From assembly GCF_902506605.1 (NCBI RefSeq), contig NZ_LR733979.1:765064-829063 (forward strand): DNA of 64,000 nucleotides, given 5' to 3'. The position numbers and the translations under genes were made by a program. Of the stretch, positions 42,825 to 52,048 are shown one piece after another; positions within the stretch are counted from its first letter, which is position 1, and each line of letters starts with the position of its first letter. The notes below the pieces were generated by a model that was not told where the DNA came from, did not search any database, and saw only the letters and a list, made by a program, of their open reading frames with translations. Origin of the DNA: Sphingomonas sp. AX6 (GTDB lineage Bacteria > Pseudomonadota > Alphaproteobacteria > Sphingomonadales > Sphingomonadaceae).

Positions 42825-44289
42825 CGCGCCGCCCGACCTATTCGCCCCCGTCGAGGCGGCGCGCGCTCGCGAAGCACGACCACCGCGCACCAGCACCCGC
42901 GATTTCGGCTGGGTAATCGGCGCGATGCCGGTGCTGGTGCTGATGGTTGCGCTCAGCCTGGCGGTTTTCCTGCCCCGCGAAGTCGAGGCCCCGGCCCGGC
43001 TGGCGCTGTTCGCCTTCGGTGCGGCGGCGATCCTGTGGACCTTCACCAAGTTGAACGCCGCCTATGTGGCGCTGGGCGCGGCCTTGTTCCTGTCGCTGAC
43101 CGGCGCGATCGAGCAGGAGGATCTGTTCGAGGCGCTGGAGGCCGATGTGATCTGGCTGATGATCGGTGCATTCATGCTGGGCGCGGCGGTGCAGACCAGT
43201 GGCCTTGCGACGCGAATGACCAGCGCGGTCGCCGGACGGCAGGCGAGCGTCGGCAGCCTGATCTGGCGGATCACCGCCGCGCTGATCCCGCTGGCGTTCC
43301 TGATCCCCTCCACCTCGGGCCGCGCCGCCGTGGTGCTGCCGATGTTCCACCGGCTGGCCGATGCGGCGGGCGACAAGGCGGTGACGCGCGCGCTGGCGCT
43401 GCTGATCCCCGCCATCATTCTGGTATCGACCATCGCCAGCCTGGTCGGTGCGGGATCGCATCTGATCGCCAACGACCTGCTCGACGAAGTGACCGACCAA
43501 TCGATCGGGTTCGGCGAGTGGATGCTCTATGGCATGCCTTTTGGCGTGATCGCGAGCCTGGCGACCGGATGGGTCGTCGGCCGCCTGTTCCTCGACGCCG
43601 AGACCCGCCGCCGCGTGGTGACGCTGGGCGACGCCGCCCGCACCCCGTTCAGCCGCGCCGAATGGCAGACGCTCGCGGTCATCGTCGCGATGGTCGGGCT
43701 TTGGATGACCGAAGGCGTTCACCCGCTGGAGATCGCCACCGTCGCGATTGCGGGCGGTTTCCTGCTGACCGCGCCCGGCATCGGCGTGATCAGTTGGAAA
43801 GCGGGGCTGAAGGCGGTGAGCTGGAACCTCATTTTCTTCGTCGGCGCGGCACTCGTGCTCGGCGAAGCGCTGATCGAAACCGGCGCGGCGAAATGGCTGA
43901 TCGACCGGATGTTCGAGGCATCGGGGCTGAACGATGGTGGGTCGCCGCTGGTCGTCGTGGCCGGGCTGTCGGTGCTGACATTGACCTCTCACCTCTACCT
44001 CACCTCGCACGCCGCGCGGGCCGCCGCGCTGATCCCGCCCCTGCTCTATCTGGCCGGTGCGCTCGACCTCAACATGATCGCGGTGATGTTCATCGCCACC
44101 GTCGGCATGGATTACTGCCTGACCTTTCCGGTCAGTTCGAAAGCGCTGCTGCTGTTCCAGGAGATCGACCGCGAAACCTGGGCACCCGCCGATCTGCTAC
44201 GGCTGTCGTCGGTGATGCTGCCGCTGCACGCGGTGCTGATGATCGGGTTCTATTTTCTCTACTGGCAGCATGTGGGGCTGGCATTGTGA
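42817..44289 (+). CDS. SLC13/DASS family anion permease
   Basis: This permease of about 490 residues has 11-12 membrane segments and resembles the DASS family. The two substrate/sodium loops look like FLIPSTSGRAAVVLPMF and TLTSHLYLTSHAARAAALI, where the usual SNT motifs are diverged. GTG 42817 overlaps the kinase by 8 bases. Position suggests import of glycerate, tartronate or a related carboxylate. The stop overlaps the next gene as GTGA. Confidence 0.87.
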   Translation: MADAPPDLFAPVEAARAREARPPRTSTRDFGWVIGAMPVLVLMVALSLAVFLPREVEAPARLALFAFGAAAILWTFTKLNAAYVALGAALFLSLTGAIEQEDLFEALEADVIWLMIGAFMLGAAVQTSGLATRMTSAVAGRQASVGSLIWRITAALIPLAFLIPSTSGRAAVVLPMFHRLADAAGDKAVTRALALLIPAIILVSTIASLVGAGSHLIANDLLDEVTDQSIGFGEWMLYGMPFGVIASLATGWVVGRLFLDAETRRRVVTLGDAARTPFSRAEWQTLAVIVAMVGLWMTEGVHPLEIATVAIAGGFLLTAPGIGVISWKAGLKAVSWNLIFFVGAALVLGEALIETGAAKWLIDRMFEASGLNDGGSPLVVVAGLSVLTLTSHLYLTSHAARAAALIPPLLYLAGALDLNMIAVMFIATVGMDYCLTFPVSSKALLLFQEIDRETWAPADLLRLSSVMLPLHAVLMIGFYFLYWQHVGLAL

Positions 44290-45593
44290 ACACCAAGACT
44301 ATGTCGCTCCGCACCAAATTGATCGCGAGTTTCGCCGGGCTGGCGGCGATCGCGCTGCTGGTCATCGGCGTCGCCGTGTTCACGACATTCCGATGGCAAG
44401 CGGCGAATGCCGAGATGGAGATGCATTTCCAGCGCAGCCTGCTCCTCCAAAGCGTGCGGGCCAGCACGTTTCAGGCGCTGAAGGAAGTCGATGACGGGCT
44501 GACCGGCGACCATGTCGATGCGCGCGCCGATTTCGAGGCCGCCCTGGAGCCCGCGACCCGCGATTTCCGCGCCTGGGCCGCGCTTGCCGACACGCAAGCC
44601 GAACGGAACGAAGTCGCCCGCGTCCGCGCCGCGCATGTCGAACTGGTGACGAGCGGACGGCGCGTGTTCGACCTGGTGCCCGTCGATCGCACCGCCGCGA
44701 TCCAACTGGCCGACGACGAGGTGGATACCAAGGATCTCGCCCGTTTCCGCGCGATCACCGTCGCCGCGGTCGAGGCCGATCTGGCGATTCGCGAGGGGAT
44801 CGCGCGTGAAACCCGAGGCTTGCGCGAAACCGCGCAGGTGATGCTGGCGATCGGCGCGATCAGCGTCATCGCGCTGATGCTGTTGATCGCGGCTTATCTA
44901 TCGTCCGACCTGTTCCGCCCGTTGCGGCAATTGTCGGACGTGCTGGCGCGGCTGGCGGATGGCGACCGCGAGGCGCGTGCCGAGGAAGGGCGGAACGACG
45001 AGATCGGCGCGGTGGCGCGCGGGGTGAACCGCGTGGCGGACATGTTGGGGAATGGCGTGCGGGAGCCGGCAGCGGCGAGCGCGACGGCCCTGACACCCGG
45101 CCTAGCGCACGCCCTGCGCGCACGGCTCGGGCAAATGCGCGGGCAAGCGAGCGAGGCGGACTGGGAGGCGGTCGACCGTATGGCGCTGGCACTAGGCGCG
45201 CCGATTTCGAAGCGGCAGGCGATCGATATCGCTACGCTTTTTCATGATGCGCTGGCCGACCATCGCGGCGAGATCGATCGGCGCGGCATCGCAGTCGAGC
45301 AACGATTGTCCTCGCCGCTCCCGCGCCCCTCCGCGCCGCTCGACCTGACGCGGCGGGCGACCGACATGATGCTGGGCATCGCGCTCGACCGCCTACCCGA
45401 TCGCGGCGGACGACTGGGGCTGCGGGCATATGTCGACCCCGACAGTGGCGCGACGCGGATCGAGGCGGCGGACGATGGCGGTGTGGCAGAAATCGACCTG
45501 TCGCCGCTCGATGCGCTGGCGGCGGCGCTGGGCGGAAGCGCGCGGGTGTTTGCGGATGCCAGGGGGCAGGTGGTGCAGCTAACGCTGCCATGA
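44286..45593 (+). CDS. HAMP-domain membrane receptor with degenerate kinase-like tail
   Basis: This 435-residue protein has a first membrane helix (about residues 15-35), a helical periplasmic sensor of about 150 residues, a second helix (QVMLAIGAISVIALMLLIAA, about 183-202) and a HAMP domain starting SSDLFRPLRQLSDVLARLAD. The remaining 190 residues lack a phosphoacceptor H-box and the N, G1 and G2 boxes of HATPase domains, though DPDSGATRIEAADDGG vaguely recalls one. It may be a decayed or signalling-only receptor. GTG is coupled to the permease. ATG 44301 is an alternative start. Confidence 0.75.
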   Translation: MNTKTMSLRTKLIASFAGLAAIALLVIGVAVFTTFRWQAANAEMEMHFQRSLLLQSVRASTFQALKEVDDGLTGDHVDARADFEAALEPATRDFRAWAALADTQAERNEVARVRAAHVELVTSGRRVFDLVPVDRTAAIQLADDEVDTKDLARFRAITVAAVEADLAIREGIARETRGLRETAQVMLAIGAISVIALMLLIAAYLSSDLFRPLRQLSDVLARLADGDREARAEEGRNDEIGAVARGVNRVADMLGNGVREPAAASATALTPGLAHALRARLGQMRGQASEADWEAVDRMALALGAPISKRQAIDIATLFHDALADHRGEIDRRGIAVEQRLSSPLPRPSAPLDLTRRATDMMLGIALDRLPDRGGRLGLRAYVDPDSGATRIEAADDGGVAEIDLSPLDALAAALGGSARVFADARGQVVQLTLP

Positions 45594-45635
45594 TTCACGG
45601 GACTTCGAAGCGCGTTGGTCTGGATGCAGCCCTCC

Positions 45636-45712
45636 CGTCATTGCGAGCGTAGCGAAGCAATCCAATCCCCCGCATGTCGCCGCTGGGTTGCTTCGCTGCG
45701 CTCGCAATGACG
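45636..45712. repeat. REP-like inverted pair (GTCATTGCGAGCG family)
   Basis: The left arm CGTCATTGCGAGCGTAGCGA (continuing AGCAATCCA) and the right arm TTGCTTCGCTGCGCTCGCAA (ending TGACG) are inverted. This type of palindrome is common in alphaproteobacterial genomes. It separates the convergent receptor and ligase genes. Confidence 0.88.
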
Positions 45713-45747
45713 ACCGAGGGAAACACCCGTTCCCGTCGAAGCGAATG

Positions 45748-47328
45748 TCACCCGATCATCCGTTCAAGCGTCTCGATCCGGTCGGCCTCTGCGGCAGGCT
45801 TGTCGCGGCGGATGCGGCTGATCCTCGGGAAGCGCATCGCCAGCCCCGATTTGTGCCGCGCCGACCGGTGGATCGAATCGAACGCCACCTCCAGCACCAG
45901 CGTCTTGTCCACCTCGCGCACCGGTCCGAAGCGATTGACCGTGTTCTGGCGCACGAAGCGGTCGAGCCATTTCAGCTCCTCGTCGGTGAACCCCGAATAG
46001 GCCTTGCCGACGGGGAGCAACTGCCCGTCCTCGGTCCAGCAGCCAAAGGTATAGTCGCTGTAGAAGCTCGATCGTTTGCCCGACCCGCGCTGGGCGTACA
46101 TCATCACGCAATCGGCGTTCAGCGGATCGCGTTTCCATTTGTACCACAGTCCGACGCGCCGCCCGGCGACATAGGGGCTGTCGCGCCGTTTGAGCATCAC
46201 CCCCTCGATCGCGGCATCGCGCGCGCCATCGCGAATGGTTGCGAGCGCATCGAAATCCGCCGCCTCGATCACCCGCGACAGATCGAACCGGTCGGGATCG
46301 AGCCCTATCGCAAACGCCTCCAGCCGCGCGCGGCGCTCGGTCCAGGATTTCGCGCGCACATCCTCTGCACCGTCGAACAACAGGTCATAGACGCGTACGA
46401 ACGCGGGATAGTCGGCCAGCATCTTGGCCGACACGGTCTTTCGCCCCAGACGCTGTTGCAGCGCGTTGAAGCTGGCGGCTTCCCCGCCCTGCGTCTCGCC
46501 CTTTACCAGCAGCTCGCCGTCCACCACCCCGGGCGCGCTGAACGCCGCGGCGACGTCGGGGAAGCTGCCGGTGATGTCGTCGCCCGCGCGGCTGTAGAGC
46601 CGCGTCTCGCCGCCGACATGCACCATCTGCACGCGGATGCCGTCCCATTTCCATTCGGCGACATAATCCGCGAGATCGACGCGCAATTCCTCCAGCGGAT
46701 GGGCGAGCATGAACGGTCGGAACACCGGCAGGTCGGTGGCGCTGGGCTGTTCGCTGCGCCCTTCCGCCCAATCGAACAGTTCGGGATAGGGCGCATCGAG
46801 TGCGTGCCACACCTCCTCGACCGCATCGACGTCAAGCGCGAAGGCCTGCGCGAAGGCGGTCTTCGCCAGTCGCGCCGACACGCCAACGCGTAAGCCTCCG
46901 GTGGCGAGTTTGAGCAATGCGTAGCGCTCGTCGGAATCGAGCCGGTCGAGCATCGCGGCGACTAGCGCGGGGGCTTCGGCGCGCGAGGCAGCAGACAGGG
47001 TTTCGATCACCTGCGTCACCGTCAGCACCGGCGCATCCTCGGCGGGCAGCGTGATCGGCTCGGGCCAGAGCAGCGCCACCGTCTCCGCGGTATCTCCGAC
47101 GAAATCTCGGCTCATCGCGAACAGCGTCGGATCGACCCGCTCCATGATCAGCCCGCGGATGGTCGAAGATTTGACCGCCGGGATATCGACCGCGCCGGTC
47201 AGGGCCGCAAGCGCCCAACCCCGGTCGGGATCGGGTGTGCTTCGCAAATAATCGGCGATCAACGTCAGCTTGGTATTGCGCGATCGCGTGTAGATCAGGC
47301 GATCGAGAAGGTCGGCAAAGGCGCGCAT
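45748..47328 (-). CDS. ATP-dependent DNA ligase
   Basis: This 526-residue protein has an N-terminal ligase domain (about residues 1-200), an adenylation domain with the nucleophile Lys in EWKWDGIRVQ (about residue 227), GVMLKRRDSPYVAGRR (motif IV/V region) and an OB-fold domain with KWKRDPLNADCVMMY. It seals nicks using ATP and probably acts in repair beside the essential NAD-dependent LigA. The usual partners of this ligase type (ligase-associated exonuclease and helicase) are not next to it. ATG 47328 gives the family N-terminus. Confidence 0.92.
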   Translation of the reverse strand: MRAFADLLDRLIYTRSRNTKLTLIADYLRSTPDPDRGWALAALTGAVDIPAVKSSTIRGLIMERVDPTLFAMSRDFVGDTAETVALLWPEPITLPAEDAPVLTVTQVIETLSAASRAEAPALVAAMLDRLDSDERYALLKLATGGLRVGVSARLAKTAFAQAFALDVDAVEEVWHALDAPYPELFDWAEGRSEQPSATDLPVFRPFMLAHPLEELRVDLADYVAEWKWDGIRVQMVHVGGETRLYSRAGDDITGSFPDVAAAFSAPGVVDGELLVKGETQGGEAASFNALQQRLGRKTVSAKMLADYPAFVRVYDLLFDGAEDVRAKSWTERRARLEAFAIGLDPDRFDLSRVIEAADFDALATIRDGARDAAIEGVMLKRRDSPYVAGRRVGLWYKWKRDPLNADCVMMYAQRGSGKRSSFYSDYTFGCWTEDGQLLPVGKAYSGFTDEELKWLDRFVRQNTVNRFGPVREVDKTLVLEVAFDSIHRSARHKSGLAMRFPRISRIRRDKPAAEADRIETLERMIG

Positions 47329-47404
47329 CGTCGGTCCAACCCCGCGCGGGGTCGACCGGTTCCCGCGGTTGTATGCGGCACGGGGATCGGCCACGATGGT
47401 GCCC

Positions 47405-48208
47405 ATGAAGTTCCCGCTTAAACCGCTGATTGCCGCAGCTGCCCTGATCGCGCTTGCCGCTCCGCTCGCCATCATCGCCCGCACCGCACAAGCGACGCAG
47501 GACGATCCGGTCGTCCCCTATGTCCCGACGCCCGAGGCGGTGGTCGAGGGGATGCTGGACATGGCGAAGCTCGCACCCGGCGAACGGTTGATCGATCTCG
47601 GGTCGGGTGACGGGCGGATCGCGATCGCGGCGGCGAAGCGCGGGGCGCAGGCGATGGGGGTTGAGATCAATCCGCGCCTCGTCTCACGCGCGCGGATGAA
47701 TGCGGAGATGGCGGGGCAGAAGGACAATGCGCGGTTCGTCCGCGACGATCTGTTCGCGGTGTCGCTGCGCGAGGCCGATGTCGTCACGCTGTATCTGTTG
47801 CCCCAGATCAACGAGCAGCTTCGGCCGAAATTGCTCACCGAGATGCGGCCCGGCACGCGCGTCGTCAGCCATGCGTTCGACATGGGCGACTGGCCGCCCG
47901 ACGAACATGAGCGGATCGCGGAGAAGAATGTCTATATGTGGACGATTCCCGCAGTGGCGGGCGGCGAATGGCGATTGGTCCGCGCGGACGGCACGTTCGC
48001 GATGCTCGACATCGAACAACGCTACAGCCGCATCACCGGCGCGCTGGGCAGCGACACGCTTTCGATGGCGCGGCTGAGCGGCGACCGGCTGAGCTTCACC
48101 GCGGGCGGCGTCGCCTATCACGCCATCGTCGGCGACCGCACGATTACCCCCGACCCCCAAGCACCCGTGGCTGCTGCGGCCGGATGGCGCGCCGAACGCG
48201 CGGAGTGA
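47405..48208 (+). CDS. Exported class I SAM methyltransferase-like protein
   Basis: This 267-residue protein starts with a signal or anchor (KPLIAAAALIALAAPLAII, about residues 6-24). It is followed by a Rossmann methyltransferase fold with the SAM motif LIDLGSGDGRIAIAAAKRGA, the acidic GVEINPRL, and DVVTLYLLPQIN as the post-motif strand. A C-terminal beta-rich part (about residues 190-250) is extra. A methyltransferase behind a signal sequence is unusual, because SAM is cytoplasmic; it may be anchored facing the cytoplasm. Threonine synthase follows after 8 bases. Confidence 0.82.
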   Translation: MKFPLKPLIAAAALIALAAPLAIIARTAQATQDDPVVPYVPTPEAVVEGMLDMAKLAPGERLIDLGSGDGRIAIAAAKRGAQAMGVEINPRLVSRARMNAEMAGQKDNARFVRDDLFAVSLREADVVTLYLLPQINEQLRPKLLTEMRPGTRVVSHAFDMGDWPPDEHERIAEKNVYMWTIPAVAGGEWRLVRADGTFAMLDIEQRYSRITGALGSDTLSMARLSGDRLSFTAGGVAYHAIVGDRTITPDPQAPVAAAAGWRAERAE

Positions 48209-48216
48209 GGATTTCC

Positions 48217-49455
48217 ATGCACAACGATAACCTGACTGCCGATCGCGCGACCTTCGTCACGCATCTCGAATGTTCGATGACGGGGGAACGGTACGAAGCC
48301 GACCGGCTGCACGGCCTGTCGCGCGTCGGACGGCCGCTGCTCGTTCGCTATGATCTGCCGGCGGCGGCAAAGGCGATGACGCGGGAAACGCTGGAGTCGC
48401 GCCCTGCCGATCTGTGGCGTTACCGCGAACTGCTGCCGGTGCGCGACAAGGCGAACATCGTGTCGCTCGGCGAAAATGCGACGCCGCTGATCTCGCTGGA
48501 CCGCATCGCGCGCGAAGCCGGTGCGACCAGCCTGCTGGTCAAGGACGAAGGGCGCCTCCCCACCGGATCGTTCAAGGCGCGCGGGCTGGTGATGGCGATT
48601 TCGATGGCCAAGGAACTGGGCGTGACCACGCTCGCGATGCCGACCAATGGCAATGCGGGCGCGGCAGCAGCCGCCTATGCCACGCGCGCGGGGATCGAGG
48701 CGGTGATTTTTTGCCCCGACGACACGCCCGAGATCAACGTGCGCGAGATCGCCGCACAGGGTGCCCGCGTGTACCGCGTCAACGGCCTGATCGACGATTG
48801 CGGGAAACTGGTCGCCGCGGGCGCGAAAGCGCGGGACTGGTTCGACTTTTCGACGCTGAAGGAACCCTATAGAATCGAGGGCAAGAAGACGATGGGGCTG
48901 GAACTGGCCGAACAGCTTGGCTGGCAATTGCCCGATGTGATCTTCTATCCGACCGGCGGCGGCACCGGCCTGATCGGCATGTGGAAGGCGTTCGACGAGC
49001 TGGAAGCGATCGGCCTGATCGGCTCGGAGCGCCCGCGCATGATCGCGGTCCAGGCGGAGGGCTGCGCGCCGATCGTCCGCGCATTCGATGCGGGCGAGCG
49101 TCATGCGACCCGCTGGGAAGACGCGCATACGGTCGCCGCGGGCATTCGCGTGCCGCAGGCGGTCGGCGATTTCCTGATCCTCGACGCGGTGCGCGCGAGC
49201 GGCGGCTTTGCGATCGCGGTGCCCGATGCGGCGATCGTTCAGGCGGTCGAGGATGCGGGGCGCAAGGACGGGATGCTGCTCTGCCCCGAAGGCGGCGCGA
49301 CGCTGGCGGCGTGGCGGATAGCACTGGCGGACGGGCGCGTGTCGCCCGACGACCGGGTGCTGCTGTTCAACTGTGCGACGGGGCTGAAATACCCGATGGC
49401 CGATCATAGCGGCACGATCAACCGGCATGGCGAGATCGACTGGGCCGCACTTTAG
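48217..49455 (+). CDS. thrC: Threonine synthase
   Basis: This 412-residue PLP enzyme of the threonine synthase family starts with a short domain (HLECSMTGERYEADRLHGLS). The PLP lysine is in PTGSFKARGLVMAIS (about residue 119), and the phosphate loop follows as YPTGGGTGLIGMWKA. Length and start are of the plant/archaeal-like class. AGGA lies upstream of the ATG. Closely similar PLP enzymes such as cysteate synthase cannot be excluded, but threonine synthase is the simplest reading. Confidence 0.87.
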   Translation: MHNDNLTADRATFVTHLECSMTGERYEADRLHGLSRVGRPLLVRYDLPAAAKAMTRETLESRPADLWRYRELLPVRDKANIVSLGENATPLISLDRIAREAGATSLLVKDEGRLPTGSFKARGLVMAISMAKELGVTTLAMPTNGNAGAAAAAYATRAGIEAVIFCPDDTPEINVREIAAQGARVYRVNGLIDDCGKLVAAGAKARDWFDFSTLKEPYRIEGKKTMGLELAEQLGWQLPDVIFYPTGGGTGLIGMWKAFDELEAIGLIGSERPRMIAVQAEGCAPIVRAFDAGERHATRWEDAHTVAAGIRVPQAVGDFLILDAVRASGGFAIAVPDAAIVQAVEDAGRKDGMLLCPEGGATLAAWRIALADGRVSPDDRVLLFNCATGLKYPMADHSGTINRHGEIDWAAL

Positions 49456-49645
49456 CCGCCAGCCGATCCCGGACAAAACAAAGGCGACGAAAGTCCGGTG
49501 GGTGTCCCGAACTTCCGCCGCCCCGTTCGAGCCGACCTTGGCGATGCCTGAAACGTAACATGGGCACCGTCCGGTCGTGCCCGAAGCGGCCATCGGCACG
49601 ATCTCAGGAGGGAGGCCGTGTGCCGATAACCGATCCGGTATGGGT

Positions 49646-50236
49646 TCAGGGCATCAACACCGTATCGACGACGTGGATCACGCCGTTGGACTGATTGACG
49701 TCGGCGATGGTGATCATCGACGTGCCGCCCTTTGCATCCACGATCCGCCAGCCGTTGCCAGCGCGGCTGAGCGCGATCATGCCGCCCGCGACCGTCCTCA
49801 AATTCAGCGTTCCGCCATTGCGCGCCGCCTGTGCCGCGATGTCGGCGGCGCTCAATTTGCCCGGTACGACATGATAGGTCAGGATGCTGGTCAGCATCGC
49901 CTTGTTCGCGGGCATCACCAGCGTATCGACCGTGCCTGCGGGCAGTTTCGCAAAGGCCGCATCGGTCGGCGCGAAGACGGTGAACGGCCCCGGACCCGAC
50001 AGCGTATCGACCAGCCCCGCCGCCTTGACCGCAGCGACCAGCGTCGTGTGATCCTGCGAATTGACCGCGTTTTCGATGATGTTCTTCGTCGGATACATCG
50101 GTGCCCCGCCGACCATCGGTACGTTCTGATCGGATGCCATCGCAGCGTCGTCGCCCATCATCGTCGCGCAACCGCCAGTGGCGGTCATCAGCGCGGCGGC
50201 GGCGGCGAGCGAAATCCCTTTGGTGAACTGAGTCAT
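49646..50236 (-). CDS. Fasciclin-domain lipoprotein
   Basis: This 196-residue protein has a lipoprotein signal with the lipobox TGGC and one FAS1 domain. Landmarks are NIIENAVNSQDHTTLVAAVK, PGPFTVFAPTDAAFAKLP, LTYHVVPGKL and VIHVVDTVLMP. FAS1 proteins mediate adhesion or surface contacts. AGGAG precedes the ATG. The anti-sigma and ECF sigma genes lie directly upstream in the same direction, so the lipoprotein may be a regulon member. The 190-base gap to thrC holds no gene. Confidence 0.9.
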   Translation of the reverse strand: MTQFTKGISLAAAAALMTATGGCATMMGDDAAMASDQNVPMVGGAPMYPTKNIIENAVNSQDHTTLVAAVKAAGLVDTLSGPGPFTVFAPTDAAFAKLPAGTVDTLVMPANKAMLTSILTYHVVPGKLSAADIAAQAARNGGTLNLRTVAGGMIALSRAGNGWRIVDAKGGTSMITIADVNQSNGVIHVVDTVLMP

Positions 50237-50321
50237 GGTCGGCCTGCTCCTCTTAAAGTGGGCTGTCCGCGTGACTGGACAGCGCTCGGAGCTACGGCAG
50301 AAGCCGTCCGTCGGATGCGGA

Positions 50322-51068
50322 TCAGATCGTCGAAATCGTGCCCGCTGCGATCGGCGTGCTGGTGGGTGCCTGGTAAGGCGCGCCATCAGCGGGCTCCAGC
50401 GTCACTGCCAGCGTCGCACCATCGGCGATCAACGGGCGCACGACAGCCGGGACGGCCACTCGGCTGGTGCCGTCGGCGGCGACCAGACCCAGCGAACGCG
50501 GCACGCCATCGTCGGGAATGACCCAGAGGACCGGAGCCAGGTCGCCCGGCGACATTCCGCTCGCACGGATCACCAGTTCGCCAGGTTCGGCATTGTAGCG
50601 CGCCGCGAGCAACGCGCCGCCGGGTTCGCCCGCCAATTGCGCGATGACGACAGGCCGTTCCACGACGACCGGGGTCGGCGGAGACGGCAGCATCACCGGT
50701 TCGGGAGCCGGACGCAATATGATCGCTGCAAGCAGGACGGCGGCCACCGCGCTGCTACCGATCGCGGCTGCGCGCCAGCGACCGACTTTCCGCGTATCCG
50801 TCAGCGGGATCGTGGCAACTTCGTTCGGACCGGCATCGCGACCCAGCCGTGCCTCGATCGCGGCCCATAGCGCAGCGGGCGGCGACGAGGACGCGAACCC
50901 GGCGGAAAGGGGTGCGAACCGCTCACGCCAAACCTCTACCGCATCCGCGAAATCGGAATCGGACAATTGCAGCCGCAGCGCCGCCGCGCGCTCGTCTCCG
51001 TCGAGCAGCCCCAGCGCCAGTTCGGCGGCCATCGCGTCGCGATCGCTCATTTCGATGGGATCAGCCAT
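50322..51068 (-). CDS. Anti-sigma factor (RskA-like)
   Basis: This 248-residue single-pass protein has an N-terminal zinc-less anti-sigma domain (AAELALGLLDGDERAAALRL), a membrane helix (AAIGSSAVAAVLLAAIIL, about residues 93-110) and a C-terminal RskA-type periplasmic domain with LWVIPDDGVPRSLGLV. It should hold the upstream ECF sigma factor at the membrane until release. It overlaps that gene by 8 bases. Confidence 0.88.
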   Translation of the reverse strand: MADPIEMSDRDAMAAELALGLLDGDERAAALRLQLSDSDFADAVEVWRERFAPLSAGFASSSPPAALWAAIEARLGRDAGPNEVATIPLTDTRKVGRWRAAAIGSSAVAAVLLAAIILRPAPEPVMLPSPPTPVVVERPVVIAQLAGEPGGALLAARYNAEPGELVIRASGMSPGDLAPVLWVIPDDGVPRSLGLVAADGTSRVAVPAVVRPLIADGATLAVTLEPADGAPYQAPTSTPIAAGTISTI

Positions 51069-51630
51069 GGCCCAAACACGCCTTCAACTCGATCAATCCG
51101 CGGCGAACCCAGCTTTTCATCGTTCCCAGCGGCACCGCCATGCGTTCGGCGAGCTGCGGATAGGACAGGCCGTCGAAGAACGCCGCGCGGATCGCGGTCG
51201 CGCGTTTATCCTCCAGCGTCGCGATACACGCGAAGATGCGCGCGCGCGTCTCGGCATCCTCGGCCATCACATCGGCACCGGCGCGGTCGTCCGCCACAGT
51301 CGCCAGCGCATCGTCGCCCAGCATCGCCGGGCCGTTATGCGCGCGCCGCCAGTCGATCGCGGTATTGCGCGCAATCGTCGCCAGCCAGGTAATCGGGCTG
51401 GCGCGCGTCGCATCGAACCGTCCCGCCCGCCGCCAAACTTTGAGGTATATGTCCTGCAACACGTCTTCCGCCGCTTCCCGTTCACCGCAGATACGCAAGG
51501 CGATGCCGAACAGCTTCGCAGAGGTGCGATCGTACACGTCGCGCAACGCGTCTCGATTGCCCTGACCGACGCGGTCGAGCAGGCCGACCAGTTCGGCACG
51601 AGCGGTATCGGCGGGAAGAGATTGGCTCAC
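51061..51630 (-). CDS. ECF RNA polymerase sigma factor (SigK-like)
   Basis: This 189-residue sigma factor has region 2 (AAEDVLQDIYLKVWRRAGRF, then PITWLATIARNTAIDWRR) and region 4 (RAAFFDGLSYPQLAERMAVP with GTMKSWVRRGL). The pairing with an RskA-like anti-sigma and a fasciclin lipoprotein recalls the SigK-RskA-fasciclin (MPT70/83) system of mycobacteria. The gene points away from rpmI. Confidence 0.93.
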   Translation of the reverse strand: MSQSLPADTARAELVGLLDRVGQGNRDALRDVYDRTSAKLFGIALRICGEREAAEDVLQDIYLKVWRRAGRFDATRASPITWLATIARNTAIDWRRAHNGPAMLGDDALATVADDRAGADVMAEDAETRARIFACIATLEDKRATAIRAAFFDGLSYPQLAERMAVPLGTMKSWVRRGLIELKACLGHG

Positions 51631-51832
51631 GGGACGAATGGCTAGCGTGCCTCTGCCCCCTTGTCACCTATTGCCTTCGACGGCCACGGCCAGCGTCGAT
51701 AATCGCCTCGAATCGGTTGCAAATGACCGCCGCTTTGGCTACGCGACCGCCTTTCCGCGATTAGTTGCAGAACTGCCTGGCCAGTGTGGGCTGCCATGGC
51801 CGTTCGTGATCGTCGAATATAAGGAGACGAAA

Positions 51833-52036
51833 ATGCCCAAGCTGAAGACCAAGAGCGGTGTGAAGAAGCGCTTCAAATTCACCGCGACCGGCAAGATCAA
51901 GCACGGGGTCGCCGGCAAGCGCCACCGTTTGATCAGCCACAACGCAAAATATATCCGTCAAAACCGTGGCACTTCCGTGCTGTCGGAATCCGATGCTGGT
52001 CACGTGCGCCTCTGGGCGCCGTACGGCCTGAAGTAA
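51833..52036 (+). CDS. rpmI: 50S ribosomal protein L35
   Basis: This 67-residue, very basic protein matches L35 throughout, with PKLKTKSGVKKRFKFTATGK at the start and HRLISHNAKYIRQNRG later. AAGGAG lies seven bases before the ATG. Twelve bases separate it from rplT. infC, which often precedes rpmI, is absent here. Confidence 0.97.
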   Translation: MPKLKTKSGVKKRFKFTATGKIKHGVAGKRHRLISHNAKYIRQNRGTSVLSESDAGHVRLWAPYGLK

Positions 52037-52048
52037 GGAGAGCCCGAC

